Positions 38,695 through 48,000 are shown, numbered from the stretch's first letter. The stretch: DNA of 64,000 nucleotides from Pseudarthrobacter chlorophenolicus A6 (GCF_000022025.1 NC_011886.1:1498980-1562979); one strand, 5' to 3'. A program made the numbers and translations. The notes: generated by a model from the letters alone, not told the origin.

Positions 38695-39873
38695 GTGACT
38701 GTTGCAGCAACCCCACCCGCCGCCCGGCTGGAACTCCCGCCCCTGAAGCTCGGTCCCCTCACCGTGGACACGCCGGTAATCCTGGCCCCCATGGCAGGGA
38801 TCACCAATTCCGCTTTCCGCCGTCTGTGCCGTGAATACGGCGGCGGCATGTACGTGGCCGAAATGGTCACGTCCCGCGCGCTGGTGGAGCGGACCCCCGA
38901 GTCCCTCCGGATCATTTCGCACGACGACGACGAGAAGGTCCGGTCCGTCCAGCTCTACGGGGTGGATGCCGGCACAGTGGGCGCGGCCGTCCGGATGCTG
39001 GTGGAAGAAGACCGCGCGGACCACATCGACCTGAACTTCGGCTGCCCCGTCCCGAAAGTCACCCGGCGCGGAGGCGGTTCCGCCCTGCCGTGGAAGATCG
39101 ACCTCTTCACGGCCATCGTGCAGACCGCGGTGCGGGAAGCGTCCAAGGGCAACATCCCGCTGACCATCAAGATGCGCAAGGGCATCGACGATGACCACCT
39201 CACGTACCTCGACGCCGGCCGGATCGCCCGCGACTCCGGTGTCGCCGCCGTCGCGCTCCACGGCCGCACGGCGGCGCAGTTCTACTCCGGCCAGGCGGAC
39301 TGGTCGGCCATCGCCCGCCTCCGCGAGGCCCTGCCGGACATCCCGGTGCTGGGCAACGGCGACATCTGGTCCGCCGAAGACGCCGTGCGCATGGTCCGCG
39401 AAACCGGCGTGGACGGCGTGGTGGTGGGCCGCGGCTGCCAGGGCCGGCCGTGGCTCTTCGGCGACCTCCAGGCAGCGTTCGAAGGCAGCGACGTCCGCCA
39501 CCGCCCCAACCTGCGCCAGGTGGCCGAGGGCGTCTACCGGCACGCGGAACTGATGGTGGAAACCTTCGGTGACGAGGGCAAGGCGCTGCGGGAGATCCGC
39601 AAGCACATCGCCTGGTACTTCAAGGGCTACGTGGTGGGCGGTGAACTCCGCACCCGGCTGGCCCTGGTGACCAGCCTGGAGGTCCTCCGCGACACCCTCG
39701 CCGAGCTTGACCTGGATTCGCCGTACCCCGGCGGCGACGCGGAGGGCCCCCGCGGACGTGCCGGGTCACCCAAGCGGCCCGCGCTGCCCAAGGACTGGCT
39801 GGATTCCCGGGCGCTGAACGATGCACAGTCGCGGGACATCGCCGCGGCCGAGCTGGACGTTTCAGGTGGCTGA
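38695..39873 (+). CDS. dusB: tRNA-dihydrouridine synthase
   Basis: 392 residues. An FMN/NADPH enzyme that reduces uridines in the D-loop of tRNA. TIM-barrel start VILAPMAGITNSAFRRL, catalytic C117 in NFGCPVPKVTRRGGGS, and FMN-phosphate motifs GNGDIWSAEDA and GVVVGRGCQGRPWLF are all present. GTG 38695 is 6 bases after AACAAT (38683-38688), so it is probably leaderless; the longer frame from 38602 has no ribosome site. The stop overlaps the start of dgt by 8 bases. Confidence 0.94.
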   Translation: MTVAATPPAARLELPPLKLGPLTVDTPVILAPMAGITNSAFRRLCREYGGGMYVAEMVTSRALVERTPESLRIISHDDDEKVRSVQLYGVDAGTVGAAVRMLVEEDRADHIDLNFGCPVPKVTRRGGGSALPWKIDLFTAIVQTAVREASKGNIPLTIKMRKGIDDDHLTYLDAGRIARDSGVAAVALHGRTAAQFYSGQADWSAIARLREALPDIPVLGNGDIWSAEDAVRMVRETGVDGVVVGRGCQGRPWLFGDLQAAFEGSDVRHRPNLRQVAEGVYRHAELMVETFGDEGKALREIRKHIAWYFKGYVVGGELRTRLALVTSLEVLRDTLAELDLDSPYPGGDAEGPRGRAGSPKRPALPKDWLDSRALNDAQSRDIAAAELDVSGG

Positions 39874-41176
39874 GGTCCCGGTGGCTGAATCGCCCGCCGG
39901 CCCCGCCATGCCCGGAGCGTCCGGGTACGGTCCGCGGGATTCCGCGCGCTGGGTGGAGGAGCCGCCCAAGAGCACCTACCGCTCGGACTTTGAACGGGAC
40001 CGGGCCCGGGTGCTGCATTCATCGGCCCTGCGCCGGCTGGGAGCGAAGACCCAGGTGGTGGCGCCGGACACGGACGACTTCGTCCGGACCCGCCTCACCC
40101 ACAGCCTCGAGGTTGCCCAGGTGGGCCGCGAACTGGGCCGTGCGCTGGGTTGCGACCCGGACGTGGTGGACACCGCCTGCCTGAGCCACGACCTCGGGCA
40201 CCCGCCGTTCGGCCACAACGGGGAGTCTGCCCTGAACGAGGTGGCGCACGCCATCGGCGGGTTTGAAGGCAACGCCCAGACCCTCCGGCTCCTCACCCGC
40301 CTCGAACCCAAGGTTCTCACCGCCGGCGGCCAGCCCGCCGGGTTGAACCTCACCCGCGCCAGCCTGGACGCGGCGTCGAAATATCCGTGGTCCGCGCTCG
40401 ACGCGCCGGTGATCCATGGCCGGCGCACCAGCAAGTTCGGTGCCTACGAGGATGACCTCCCCATCTTCAACTGGATCCGGGAGGGCGCGCCCGAGCGGCG
40501 TTCCTGCCTGGAGGCCCAGGTGATGGACCTGGCCGACGACATCTCCTACTCCGTGCATGATGTGGAGGACGCCATTGTGGCCGGGCACTTCCAGCTGCGG
40601 TGGATGGACAACCCGGACCACCGCGCCCGCGTGGTGGGCTACGCCAAGCAGTGGTACCTCCCGCACAACGACCCCGCCGCGATTGACGCCGCACTGGCAC
40701 GGCTGGAGGCCACCGATGTGTGGGTGCGGGAAGCGGACGGCAGCCGCAAGTCCATGGCCGCCCTGAAGAACATGACCAGCCAGCTCATCGGCCGGTTCTG
40801 CCAGAGCGCCCTCGAAACGACGCGTTCGGTCTACGGGCCGGGCCGGCTCACCCGCTACGGCGCCGAGCTCATGGTGCCGGACGAGACGGTCATGGAAATC
40901 GCCGTCATGAAGGGCATGGCCACCACCTTCGTGATGACCACCGAGCACAGGCAACCCATCTATGAACGCCAGCGCGAGGTCCTGCATGCCCTGGTCACCG
41001 CCCTGAGCGCCACCGGAGACCGGCACCTGGAGCCGATGTTCGCCGCCGACTGGCGCGATGCCGGGGATGACGGTGCACGCCTGCGCGTGGTGATCGACCA
41101 GGTGGCGTCGCTGACCGACGGATCCGCCCTGGCCATGTACGAGCGCCTGGTGGGGAGCCTGCCCTCGCTGTGGTGA
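39866..41176 (+). CDS. dgt: Deoxyguanosinetriphosphate triphosphohydrolase-like protein
   Basis: 436 residues. An HD-superfamily dNTPase that hydrolyses dNTPs to nucleoside and triphosphate and controls nucleotide pools. Metal ligands: TRLTHSLEVAQVGRELG (first His) and SLSHD-type LSHDLGHPPFGH (HD), with the third Asp in VMDLADDISYSVHD. GTG 39866 overlaps the dusB stop; GTG 39881 with GAGGT upstream, or ATG 39908, are alternative starts, as the first 15-30 residues are not conserved. The dusB-dgt-dnaG order is common in actinobacteria. Confidence 0.93.
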   Translation: MAEVPVAESPAGPAMPGASGYGPRDSARWVEEPPKSTYRSDFERDRARVLHSSALRRLGAKTQVVAPDTDDFVRTRLTHSLEVAQVGRELGRALGCDPDVVDTACLSHDLGHPPFGHNGESALNEVAHAIGGFEGNAQTLRLLTRLEPKVLTAGGQPAGLNLTRASLDAASKYPWSALDAPVIHGRRTSKFGAYEDDLPIFNWIREGAPERRSCLEAQVMDLADDISYSVHDVEDAIVAGHFQLRWMDNPDHRARVVGYAKQWYLPHNDPAAIDAALARLEATDVWVREADGSRKSMAALKNMTSQLIGRFCQSALETTRSVYGPGRLTRYGAELMVPDETVMEIAVMKGMATTFVMTTEHRQPIYERQREVLHALVTALSATGDRHLEPMFAADWRDAGDDGARLRVVIDQVASLTDGSALAMYERLVGSLPSLW

Positions 41177-41228
41177 GCGGAATGACACGAGGGGCCTGGC
41201 TGTCTGTCCACGGGACTAGGATTACTCT

Positions 41229-43163
41229 GTGGCTGGCCTGATCAAACGTGAAGATATCGACGAAGTACGCCAGCGCACGGACATCAAGGAAGTGGTGGAC
41301 GGCTACGTCACCCTCAAAGGTGCCGGGCTGGGGACCTACAAGGGCCTGTGCCCCTTCCACGACGAGCGCTCGCCGTCGTTCACCGTCCGCCCCCAGGTGG
41401 GCCGGTACCACTGCTTCGGCTGCGGCGAGGACGGCGACGTCATCGCCTTCGTGCAGAAGCAGGACCACAGTTCCTTCCACGAGGCGGTGGAAAAACTGGC
41501 CGCCCGCATCGGCTACGAGCTGCGCTACGAGGACGGCGGTACCGGGCCCAGCCGCGAGGAAGTGGGCCGGCGCCAGCGGCTGCTGGACGCCCACAAGATT
41601 GCCGATGAATTCTTCCGGGACCAGCTGCTGACCCCCGGCGCCGGCGAGGCACGGAACTTCCTTTTCGGCCGCGGATTCGACCGCGCTGCCGCCGAGCACT
41701 TTGGCTGCGGTTACGCGCCGCAGGGCTGGGACGCGCTGCTCAAGCACCTGCGCGGCCGCGGCTTTACTGATGCCGAGCTGAAGCTTACGGGCATGTTTTC
41801 TGAAGGGAACCGCGGCATCTACGACCGCTTCCGGGGCCGGCTGATCTGGCCCATCAAGGACATCGCCGGGGACACCATCGGTTTTGGCGCGCGCAAGCTC
41901 TATGAGGACGACCAGGGGCCCAAGTACCTCAACACCCCCGAGACCACGCTGTACAAGAAGTCCCAGGTCCTCTACGGCATCGACCTCGCAAAGAAAAGCA
42001 TCGCCAAGGAGCGCCAGCTGGTGGTGGTGGAGGGCTACACCGACGTCATGGCCTGCCACCTTGCGGGAATTACGACGGCGGTGGCCACCTGCGGCACGGC
42101 GTTCGGCACCGAGCACATCAAGATCGCCCGGCGACTGCTCTCGGACGACGGCACCGGGGGAGAGGTGGTCTTCTGCTTCGACGGCGACGCCGCCGGCCAG
42201 AAGGCGGCCCTGCGTGCCTTCGAAGAGGACCAGCGGTTCACTGCGCAGACCTACGTGGCCGTGGAACCCACCGGCGCCGATCCGTGCGACCTTCGCCAGA
42301 CCCGCGGGGACGCAGCCGTCCAGGCCCTGATCAGCAGCCGCCGGCCGCTCTTTGAATTCGCCATCCGGGCGTCGCTGAAGCGCCACAACCTGGACACCGT
42401 GGAGGGCCGCGTCGCAGCGCTGCGGGAAGCCGCTCCGGTGGTGGGGCAGATCCGCGACGCCGGCATCAGGCCCGCCTACGCCCGCGAACTGGCGGGATGG
42501 CTGGGAATGTCCGTCGAAGAGGCCAACCGGGCCGTGGCTGTCGCCATGAAACGCGGTTCTGCCGGCCCGCAGGCGGGTGCAGGTGCCCCTGCGGCACAGC
42601 AGGGCGGCCAGGCGGCCGGAAGGCCTGCGGAAGCCGGCGGGCCCGGCGTTGCTGCCGGACCGGCGTCGGGCGCCGTCCCGTCCTATCACCGCCCGGACCC
42701 GAGGGACCCGGTGGCCTCCATGGAGCGCCAGGCCCTGGAGGTGGCGCTGCAGGAGCCGGCGCTGCTCTCAGGGGCCGTCTGGGACCGCTTCGCCGCCGCA
42801 AGGTTTGCCACTCCGGCCTTCCAGGCCGTCCATGACGCCATGCGCGCCACCGGCCCCGGCATGGTGACCGATCCTGCGCGCTGGGTGGAGCACGTGATGC
42901 ATGAGGTCCCGGAGCCCCTGCGGCCGCTTGTGTCCGAGCTGGCGGTGGTGCCGCTGCCGGCCAGCACGGAGGAGGGTGTGCAGAAGTACTGCCGGGACAT
43001 CCTGTCCCGGCTGTTCGAGCTGCAGATCACCAGGGTCAAGGCGGACAAGATGGGCCAGCTCCAGCGGCTCGATCCCGCTGCAGACCCTGAGGCGTTCCAG
43101 CGGCTCAACCGCGAGCTGATGATGCTCGAGATGGAGCGCAGGTCGCTGCGGTCCGATGCCTGA
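41229..43163 (+). CDS. dnaG: DNA primase
   Basis: 644 residues. Makes RNA primers for replication. An N-terminal CHC2 zinc-binding domain (C41, H44, C62, C65), a TOPRIM catalytic domain (acidic E in VVVEGYTDVMA and DGDAAGQKA), and a C-terminal DnaB-helicase-interaction domain after a Gly/Ala/Pro linker (about 440-500). GTG 41229 lies 6 bases after TAGGAT (41217-41222), so the message is probably leaderless and separate from dgt. A small GC hairpin (43183-43197) follows the gene. Confidence 0.97.
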   Translation: MAGLIKREDIDEVRQRTDIKEVVDGYVTLKGAGLGTYKGLCPFHDERSPSFTVRPQVGRYHCFGCGEDGDVIAFVQKQDHSSFHEAVEKLAARIGYELRYEDGGTGPSREEVGRRQRLLDAHKIADEFFRDQLLTPGAGEARNFLFGRGFDRAAAEHFGCGYAPQGWDALLKHLRGRGFTDAELKLTGMFSEGNRGIYDRFRGRLIWPIKDIAGDTIGFGARKLYEDDQGPKYLNTPETTLYKKSQVLYGIDLAKKSIAKERQLVVVEGYTDVMACHLAGITTAVATCGTAFGTEHIKIARRLLSDDGTGGEVVFCFDGDAAGQKAALRAFEEDQRFTAQTYVAVEPTGADPCDLRQTRGDAAVQALISSRRPLFEFAIRASLKRHNLDTVEGRVAALREAAPVVGQIRDAGIRPAYARELAGWLGMSVEEANRAVAVAMKRGSAGPQAGAGAPAAQQGGQAAGRPAEAGGPGVAAGPASGAVPSYHRPDPRDPVASMERQALEVALQEPALLSGAVWDRFAAARFATPAFQAVHDAMRATGPGMVTDPARWVEHVMHEVPEPLRPLVSELAVVPLPASTEEGVQKYCRDILSRLFELQITRVKADKMGQLQRLDPAADPEAFQRLNRELMMLEMERRSLRSDA

Positions 43164-43182
43164 CCGGATGCCTGTCATGATG

Positions 43183-43197
43183 CCGTCCTGAGGACGG
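43183..43197 (+). terminator. Short GC hairpin after dnaG
   Basis: CCGTCC-TGA-GGACGG followed by TTC, 19 bases beyond the dnaG stop. A weak terminator at best. Confidence 0.5.
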
Positions 43198-43235
43198 TTC
43201 AATGCGCCGATTTCGTTTCCAGCCAGGGTGTTTGC

Positions 43236-43241
43236 TAGGCT
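43236..43241 (+). promoter_or_regulatory. -10 element of tRNA-Asn
   Basis: TAGGCT within TTTGCTAGGCTAATACC, 14 bases before the tRNA. The same TTTGCTAG context recurs before the other tRNA (49321-49328). Confidence 0.5.
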
Positions 43242-43255
43242 AATACCTGCTTCAT

Positions 43256-43328
43256 TCCTCCTTAGCTCAATTGGCAGAGCATTCGACTGTTAATCGAAGG
43301 GTTGCTGGTTCAAGTCCAGCAGGAGGAG
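43256..43328 (+). tRNA. tRNA-Asn (anticodon GTT)
   Basis: 73 bases. The acceptor arm TCCTCCT (43256-43262) pairs with AGGAGGA (43321-43327), with discriminator G. The D arm is TAGCTCAATTGGCAGAGC, the anticodon stem-loop TTCGA-CTGTTAA-TCGAA with GTT in place, and the T arm GCTGG-TTCAAGT-CCAGC. No CCA is encoded. A strong terminator follows. Confidence 0.97.
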
Positions 43329-43337
43329 CTTGCACGG

Positions 43338-43375
43338 AAAAGCCCCTGTCCTCCACTGGAGGGCAGGGGCTTTTT
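43338..43375. terminator. Rho-independent terminator after tRNA-Asn
   Basis: AAAAGCCCCTGTCCTCC pairs over 17 bases (one G-T wobble) with GGAGGGCAGGGGCTTTTT around ACT. The A-tract and T-tract make it work for both strands; the convergent gene at 43382-43789 ends just beyond. Confidence 0.92.
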
Positions 43376-43381
43376 GCCATT

Positions 43382-43789
43382 TCAGACAAAGTCCATTTCA
43401 ACCTGCAGGAACCTCTCCGCCTCAGCTATCGCGGCCAGGAACGCTTCCTGCTCGGTGGGGGACTTGCGGGGCTGCCGGGGGCTCCATTCATGCGGGGCAG
43501 AGTGGATCCGGACGAAGCCCGCATCCGGCGGGGCGTAGAAGATGCCGAACCGCTGCACGGGCCACTCCGGAGAGGTTTCGGGCGCCACCAGCAGCGCGGC
43601 TTTGAATGCGGGGTTGAACCATTGGGCGATGGGCCGGCGGCGGTCCTCGGTGAAGAGCCCGGCGGCGTACAGGGCGGCCGACTGCTCACCCATCTGCGCG
43701 CACGCCCGGTCCCACCACAGGGGCAGGATCCGGGCATCGCATCGCTGCCATGTGGCCGGTAGCGGGGGTCGGTCCTGCCAACTGGGCAC
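43382..43789 (-). CDS. Hypothetical protein
   Basis: 135 residues, unrecognised. It is soluble, without signal peptide or membrane helix, rich in Trp, Pro and aromatic residues (QWFNPAFKAALLVAPETSPE, EWPVQRFGIFYAPPD), ending in a Glu/Ala helix (EQEAFLAAIAEAERFLQVEM). GTG 43789 lies 6 bases after a perfect TAAAAT (complement of 43796-43801); another GTG at 43795 would overlap the spacer. It ends beside the tRNA terminator and is alone on this strand. Confidence 0.75.
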   Translation of the reverse strand: MPSWQDRPPLPATWQRCDARILPLWWDRACAQMGEQSAALYAAGLFTEDRRRPIAQWFNPAFKAALLVAPETSPEWPVQRFGIFYAPPDAGFVRIHSAPHEWSPRQPRKSPTEQEAFLAAIAEAERFLQVEMDFV

Positions 43790-43879
43790 GGACACATTTT
43801 ATCGCGCAGCCAATTGCCCTGGTACAGCCACGCGGCTGCTGCCTCCGGCAATTACTGCGGACGCCGTCCAAACCGGGAG

Positions 43880-44059
43880 TCAGCGCCGGTTCCGGCTGCC
43901 CGGGTTGACGCGGTAGAGCAGTGCCGCGCCGGCCAGTGAGCCAAGAATGATTCCCATCGCCGGGTTGCCCGCGGCGCGGCCCGCGAAGTAGCCCGCGACG
44001 GCGCCCAGCACCGCCCCGAGAAACAATCCCCGTCCATTCCGGTGCGGCCGGTTTTTCAT
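43880..44059 (-). CDS. Small glycine-zipper membrane protein
   Basis: 59 residues. A basic start (MKNRPHRNGRG) is followed by two hydrophobic segments rich in spaced Gly and Ala (LFLGAVLGAVAGYFAG and MGIILGSLAGAALLY), then a basic end (RVNPGSRNRR). Glycine zippers of this kind pack membrane helices. ATG 44059 has GGGGG just upstream, and it lies 12 bases after the stop of the Bcr/CflA exporter, so it is probably the last gene of that transcript. It could be a small accessory protein of the exporter. Codon use has the same GC-rich third positions as its neighbours. Confidence 0.65.
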   Translation of the reverse strand: MKNRPHRNGRGLFLGAVLGAVAGYFAGRAAGNPAMGIILGSLAGAALLYRVNPGSRNRR

Positions 44060-44071
44060 GCCCCCATCATC

Positions 44072-45292
44072 TCAGCTGATGGCCGGGACCGTACGGGGAC
44101 GGACCACCAGCCACAGGGCTGCAATGGCCAGCAGGATGCAGACAGCCTGGACCGCTCCCATGCTGGTGCTGGTGATGCCCAGCCACCCCACAACAGGGGA
44201 GATGAGCCCGGCCATCATGAAGGTAGCCGCGCCCAGCAGCGAAGCGGCGGTTCCTGCCTGGGAGGCGTGGTTTGCCAGCGCCAGGACCTGCACGCACGGG
44301 AACATGAACCCCGTCCCCAGGATGTAGAACCACAGCGGCACCATGACGCCCCACAGGCCGAAGCCCAGGAGGTCGAACACCACGATCAGGAGGGCCATCA
44401 GGAACATCCAGGCCGTCGCTGCGGCGAGGATCCACTGCGGAGGTACCCGCCGGATCAGCCGTGAACTGGTCTGTACGCCGGCCACGATGCCCAGCGAGTT
44501 GATGCCGAAGAGCAGCCCATACTCCTGGGCTGAGAAGCCGAACACGCCCTGGAACAGGAACGGCGAGGCCGAGAGGTAAGTGAAAAGTCCGCCGAAGTTC
44601 AGGCCCGCCACCATCAGCAGGCCCACAAAGATCCGGTCGCTGAACAGGACCCGGTAGCGCTGCCGGGCCGTCATGCCGCTTTGCCCCCTCTTTTCCGGCG
44701 GGAGCGTTTCACGGACCAGGACCAGCGCTGCCACGATCACCAGGGTGCCGTAGGAGGCCAGGAACACGAAGATCCCGGGCCAGGGCATTACCAGCAGCAG
44801 TTGCGATCCGATCACCGGCGCCAGGATGGGCGCCAGGCCGTTGACCAGTGCCATCCTGGAAAACATCTTCACCATGGCGTAGCCGGAAAACAGGTCGCGC
44901 ACCATGGCCATGGCCACCACGCCGCCGCCCGCAGCGCCCACACCCATGAGCACGCGGAAAATCCCCAGGGTGGTGATGTCCGTGGACAGCGCCGCACCGA
45001 TCGACGCTGCGATGTGCAGCGCCGTGGCCAGGATCAGGGGGTTCCGGCGGCCAAACTTGTCACTGAACGGACCCACCACCAGCTGGCCGAACGCAAAGCC
45101 CAGCGTGGTCCCCGCCAGGGTGAGCTGCACCTGCGCCTCGGTAACGCCAAGGCTGGCCTCCAGGGCGGGGAAAGCCGGCAGGTACAGGTCGATCGTGAAC
45201 GGGCCCAGGGCGGTCAGGGCACCAAGGAGGAAAATGTACAAAAGTCTGCGGCGGGGGCTGAGCAGGTCGCCCGGATTGGAAGCAATGGTCAC
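44072..45292 (-). CDS. MFS multidrug exporter, Bcr/CflA family
   Basis: 406 residues with twelve transmembrane segments. The 12-helix drug:H+ antiporter type opens LLGALTALGPFTIDLYLPAF; the loop 2-3 motif reads GPFSDKFGRRNPL, and motif C region GVGAAGGGVVAMAMVRDLF is present. Members export bicyclomycin, chloramphenicol, sulfonamides or cysteine. GTG 45292 lies 8 bases after TAGGAT (complement of 45301-45306); the longer frame to 45448 has no membrane or signal character and is rejected. The small glycine-zipper gene follows 12 bases later. Confidence 0.9.
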   Translation of the reverse strand: MTIASNPGDLLSPRRRLLYIFLLGALTALGPFTIDLYLPAFPALEASLGVTEAQVQLTLAGTTLGFAFGQLVVGPFSDKFGRRNPLILATALHIAASIGAALSTDITTLGIFRVLMGVGAAGGGVVAMAMVRDLFSGYAMVKMFSRMALVNGLAPILAPVIGSQLLLVMPWPGIFVFLASYGTLVIVAALVLVRETLPPEKRGQSGMTARQRYRVLFSDRIFVGLLMVAGLNFGGLFTYLSASPFLFQGVFGFSAQEYGLLFGINSLGIVAGVQTSSRLIRRVPPQWILAAATAWMFLMALLIVVFDLLGFGLWGVMVPLWFYILGTGFMFPCVQVLALANHASQAGTAASLLGAATFMMAGLISPVVGWLGITSTSMGAVQAVCILLAIAALWLVVRPRTVPAIS

Positions 45293-45470
45293 GGATGTCC
45301 ATCCTAGGCCCGGCACCCCAGGATTTGCAGCGTTGTAGTCAGTGCCGCCCGGCAAGCCCCGAAGTTCCCCCTGAACCTGAATGGTAGTTTTGTGGCGGGG
45401 ACTGTGCCTGTGCACATTTCCCGGGACAAACGATGCCGGATCGAGCACACAAATCAGTTAGGCGGAACGG

Positions 45471-46325
45471 ATGAGCGGACGTCACAGCGGGCAGACCAGA
45501 CCCGGATTGCGCATCACTGCGCTGCCCGGAACGGTCAAGCTCCTTGCCAGGTTGGCGCCCCGCCAGATCAATGACGAGATTGCGTTCGCCAAGATCGAGC
45601 TCAAGCGCAAAGGCACCCAGGTGGGCGTCGCGGCCGCCTTCTTCGCCGTCGCCCTTGTCTTCCTCGCCTTCCTGGTGGTCGGACTGATCGTTGCAGCCAT
45701 CATGGGCCTGGCCACCATCATGCCCGCCTGGCTGGCGGCCCTGCTGGTCTCCGCCGCGTTCCTGCTGATCGCCCTTCTCGGCGGCCTCATCGGCCTGTCC
45801 AGGTTCAAGAAGGCCATGCCCCTGCTGCCGGAAGAAACAATTCGCGGCATCAAGCACGATATCGGCGTGGCCAAGGAAGGCTCCGCCTTCAACCCCGCCG
45901 TGCTGGACCCGGCAAGCCCCGAGGCCAAGGCCGCGAAGGCTGCCAAGGAAGAAGCCGCGGCCAAGGCAAAGGCTGAGAAGGCTGCCAAGGCCGCCGAGCA
46001 CGACAAGGAATTCCCGCACGCTTCGGAGCCTGAGCTTTCGCGGCGCCTGAGCCAGCGCCGCCAGCACCTCACCGAGGTCCGCGACAACCTGGGAACGGAA
46101 CTGGACATCAAGACCCAGGGCAGGTACCTGCTCGCGGTTGCCCAGGACAAGGCCCGGCAGGGCCAGGCACTGGCCGGGCGCGGCAAGGACGCAGCAGCCC
46201 ACAAGCTCGCTGGCCTGTCCGAATCATCCGGCGGGCTGCAGGACCGTTGGAAGCCGCTGGCCGCACTGGCCGCCGCGGGAACCGTCCTGGTGGTCCTGCT
46301 CCGGAAGCTGATCCGCACCTACTAG
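45471..46325 (+). CDS. Phage-holin-superfamily-like membrane protein with coiled-coil tail
   Basis: 284 residues. Two transmembrane helices near the N terminus (VGVAAAFFAVALVFLAFLVV and PAWLAALLVSAAFLLIALL) match the Actinobacterial holin-3-type (DUF1469-like) domain. A long Ala/Lys/Glu-rich, probably helical, cytoplasmic region (about 150-255) follows, and a last hydrophobic helix near 265-280. Despite the family name there is no phage context; these are ordinary membrane proteins of unknown role in actinobacteria. ATG 45471 follows GGAACGG. Confidence 0.78.
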   Translation: MSGRHSGQTRPGLRITALPGTVKLLARLAPRQINDEIAFAKIELKRKGTQVGVAAAFFAVALVFLAFLVVGLIVAAIMGLATIMPAWLAALLVSAAFLLIALLGGLIGLSRFKKAMPLLPEETIRGIKHDIGVAKEGSAFNPAVLDPASPEAKAAKAAKEEAAAKAKAEKAAKAAEHDKEFPHASEPELSRRLSQRRQHLTEVRDNLGTELDIKTQGRYLLAVAQDKARQGQALAGRGKDAAAHKLAGLSESSGGLQDRWKPLAALAAAGTVLVVLLRKLIRTY

Positions 46326-46468
46326 GACCAACCGGCCCGGCTGGAGCGTCCGGGCAAGCAGCTTAATCGACATTCCAGGCCACGAGGTGGCGGACGGCAC
46401 AGTTGCCGCCGGCAGGCCACTGTCCGGCAGGACCACGCCGCAGGGCGGCAACAGGAAGGGGGGGACAG

Positions 46469-47092
46469 GTGAAGTTCATTGGTGCCGGTTCCCGTCCGGA
46501 CCGCCCCCAGGTTGACCACGACATCGTGTTCACCATCCCCAACCTGCTCACCGTGGTGCGGTTCATGGGGGTTCCGCTCTTCATCTGGCTTGTGCTGGCG
46601 CAAAAGGAATACGGCGCCGGCGTGGTGGTCCTGGCGGTCATGGCGTGCACCGACTGGGTGGACGGCTACGTTGCCCGCCGGTTCGACCAGGCGTCCCGGC
46701 TGGGCCGGGTCCTGGACCCCATCGCGGACCGGCTGGCGCTCCTGGCCGTTGCCGTCACCCTGGTGATTGCCGGCGTCGTGCATTGGCTCTACCTGGCGGC
46801 GCTGGTCATTCCGGACGCCGTCCTGCTCGCACTGACGCTCTCGCTCTTCCGTGGCCACCCGGACCTCCCCGTCAGCGCGGTGGGCAAGGTGCGGACCGGG
46901 CTGCTGCTCCTTGGCACCCCCCTGCTGGTTCTGTCCAGGCTGGATACCGGCTTCTCCGGTGCACTCTTCGTCGCGGCGTGGATCGTACTGGGCCTGGGCC
47001 TGGTGGGGCACTGGATCGCCGCGTACAACTATGTCTGGGCCATGCTGCGCAAGGGCAGGGCCCGGACAACGCCCGACGGCGGGGCCGCCTGA
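46469..47092 (+). CDS. CDP-alcohol phosphatidyltransferase family protein
   Basis: 207 residues. A membrane enzyme that moves a phosphatidyl group from CDP-diacylglycerol to an alcohol. The family motif D-x2-DG-x2-AR-x8-G-x3-D-x3-D is complete, starting DWVDGYVARR and ending LDPIADR. About six membrane helices. The alcohol (glycerol-phosphate, inositol-phosphate or other) is not decided by sequence; PgsA-like is most likely. GTG 46469 follows AAGGGGGG by 4 bases. It ends in TGATG with the next gene. Confidence 0.9.
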   Translation: MKFIGAGSRPDRPQVDHDIVFTIPNLLTVVRFMGVPLFIWLVLAQKEYGAGVVVLAVMACTDWVDGYVARRFDQASRLGRVLDPIADRLALLAVAVTLVIAGVVHWLYLAALVIPDAVLLALTLSLFRGHPDLPVSAVGKVRTGLLLLGTPLLVLSRLDTGFSGALFVAAWIVLGLGLVGHWIAAYNYVWAMLRKGRARTTPDGGAA

Positions 47093-48000
47093 TGGTATGG
47101 ATAGCTGTCCTCCTCGCCGTGCTGGGAGCGTTCTGCCTCGCCCTGGGAGCCCAGCGCCAGGGCAGCGCCGTGAAGGCCGATACCGGGGGACTCGCCCTGA
47201 GCTCGAACGGATTCCTGCGCCTGCTGCGCAATCCCCGCTGGGTGTTCGGGCTGCTGCTGCTGTGCGCCGGGATGGCCATGAACGCGGTGGCCCTGGTGTC
47301 CGCACCGCTGACCGTGATCCAGCCGATCGGCGCGATCGCCCTGGTGATCACCACCATCGTGAACGCTCGGGACCAGGACCTCACCATCAACCGCGCCACG
47401 GTGGTTGCCATTACTGCCTGCGTGACGGGGTCGGCGCTCTTCGTCCTGCTTGCGGTCAACGTCACCCAGGAGAACCACCACGTCAGCCCCGAGGACGAGC
47501 TGACCATCGTGCTGCTCCTCGCCCTTGCGGTCGGCCTCTTCGGGACCCTGGCGGTCATGTTCCGGCACCGGATGAACGCCTTCATCTACATCCTTGGCGC
47601 CGGTGTCCTGTTCGGCTTCGTCGCGGTGCTGACCCGCATCATCGGCAAGCACCTGCTGGACCCTAACGGACTGTTCCTGCTGAACGTGCAGTGGTACTCC
47701 GTAGTGGCAATCATCGCCGCGGGCGGCCTGGGGTCCTGGTTCGTGCAGAGCGCGTACTCCTCGGGTCCGCCGGACCTGGTGATCGCCGGCCTGACGGTCA
47801 TTGATCCCATGGTGGGAATTGCCATCGGCATCGTCATCCTGGGTGAACTGCGCCCCGACGTCCACGCCGTCATGGCCATTGCCATGGGAACCGCCGCGCT
47901 CCTTGCTATCGTTGGGGTTATCGCCCTTTCGCGGCACCATCCCGAGGTCACCAAGCGCAAGAAGGACGCACGGAAGTCCCCGGGCAGGCCGTCCCACTAG
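47092..48000 (+). CDS. DMT-superfamily (EamA/NIPA-like) transporter
   Basis: 302 residues with nine or ten membrane helices. The first half contains GVFGLLLLCAGMAMN-type text (WVFGLLLLCAGMAMNAVAL) and VIQPIGAIALVITTIVNARD, resembling NIPA magnesium transporters as well as EamA permeases. The tail is basic (HHPEVTKRKKDARKSPGR). Substrate unknown. ATG 47092 overlaps the upstream stop by one base, so it is translated with the phosphatidyltransferase, from which a lipid-related substrate could be guessed but not shown. Confidence 0.83.
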   Translation: MVWIAVLLAVLGAFCLALGAQRQGSAVKADTGGLALSSNGFLRLLRNPRWVFGLLLLCAGMAMNAVALVSAPLTVIQPIGAIALVITTIVNARDQDLTINRATVVAITACVTGSALFVLLAVNVTQENHHVSPEDELTIVLLLALAVGLFGTLAVMFRHRMNAFIYILGAGVLFGFVAVLTRIIGKHLLDPNGLFLLNVQWYSVVAIIAAGGLGSWFVQSAYSSGPPDLVIAGLTVIDPMVGIAIGIVILGELRPDVHAVMAIAMGTAALLAIVGVIALSRHHPEVTKRKKDARKSPGRPSH

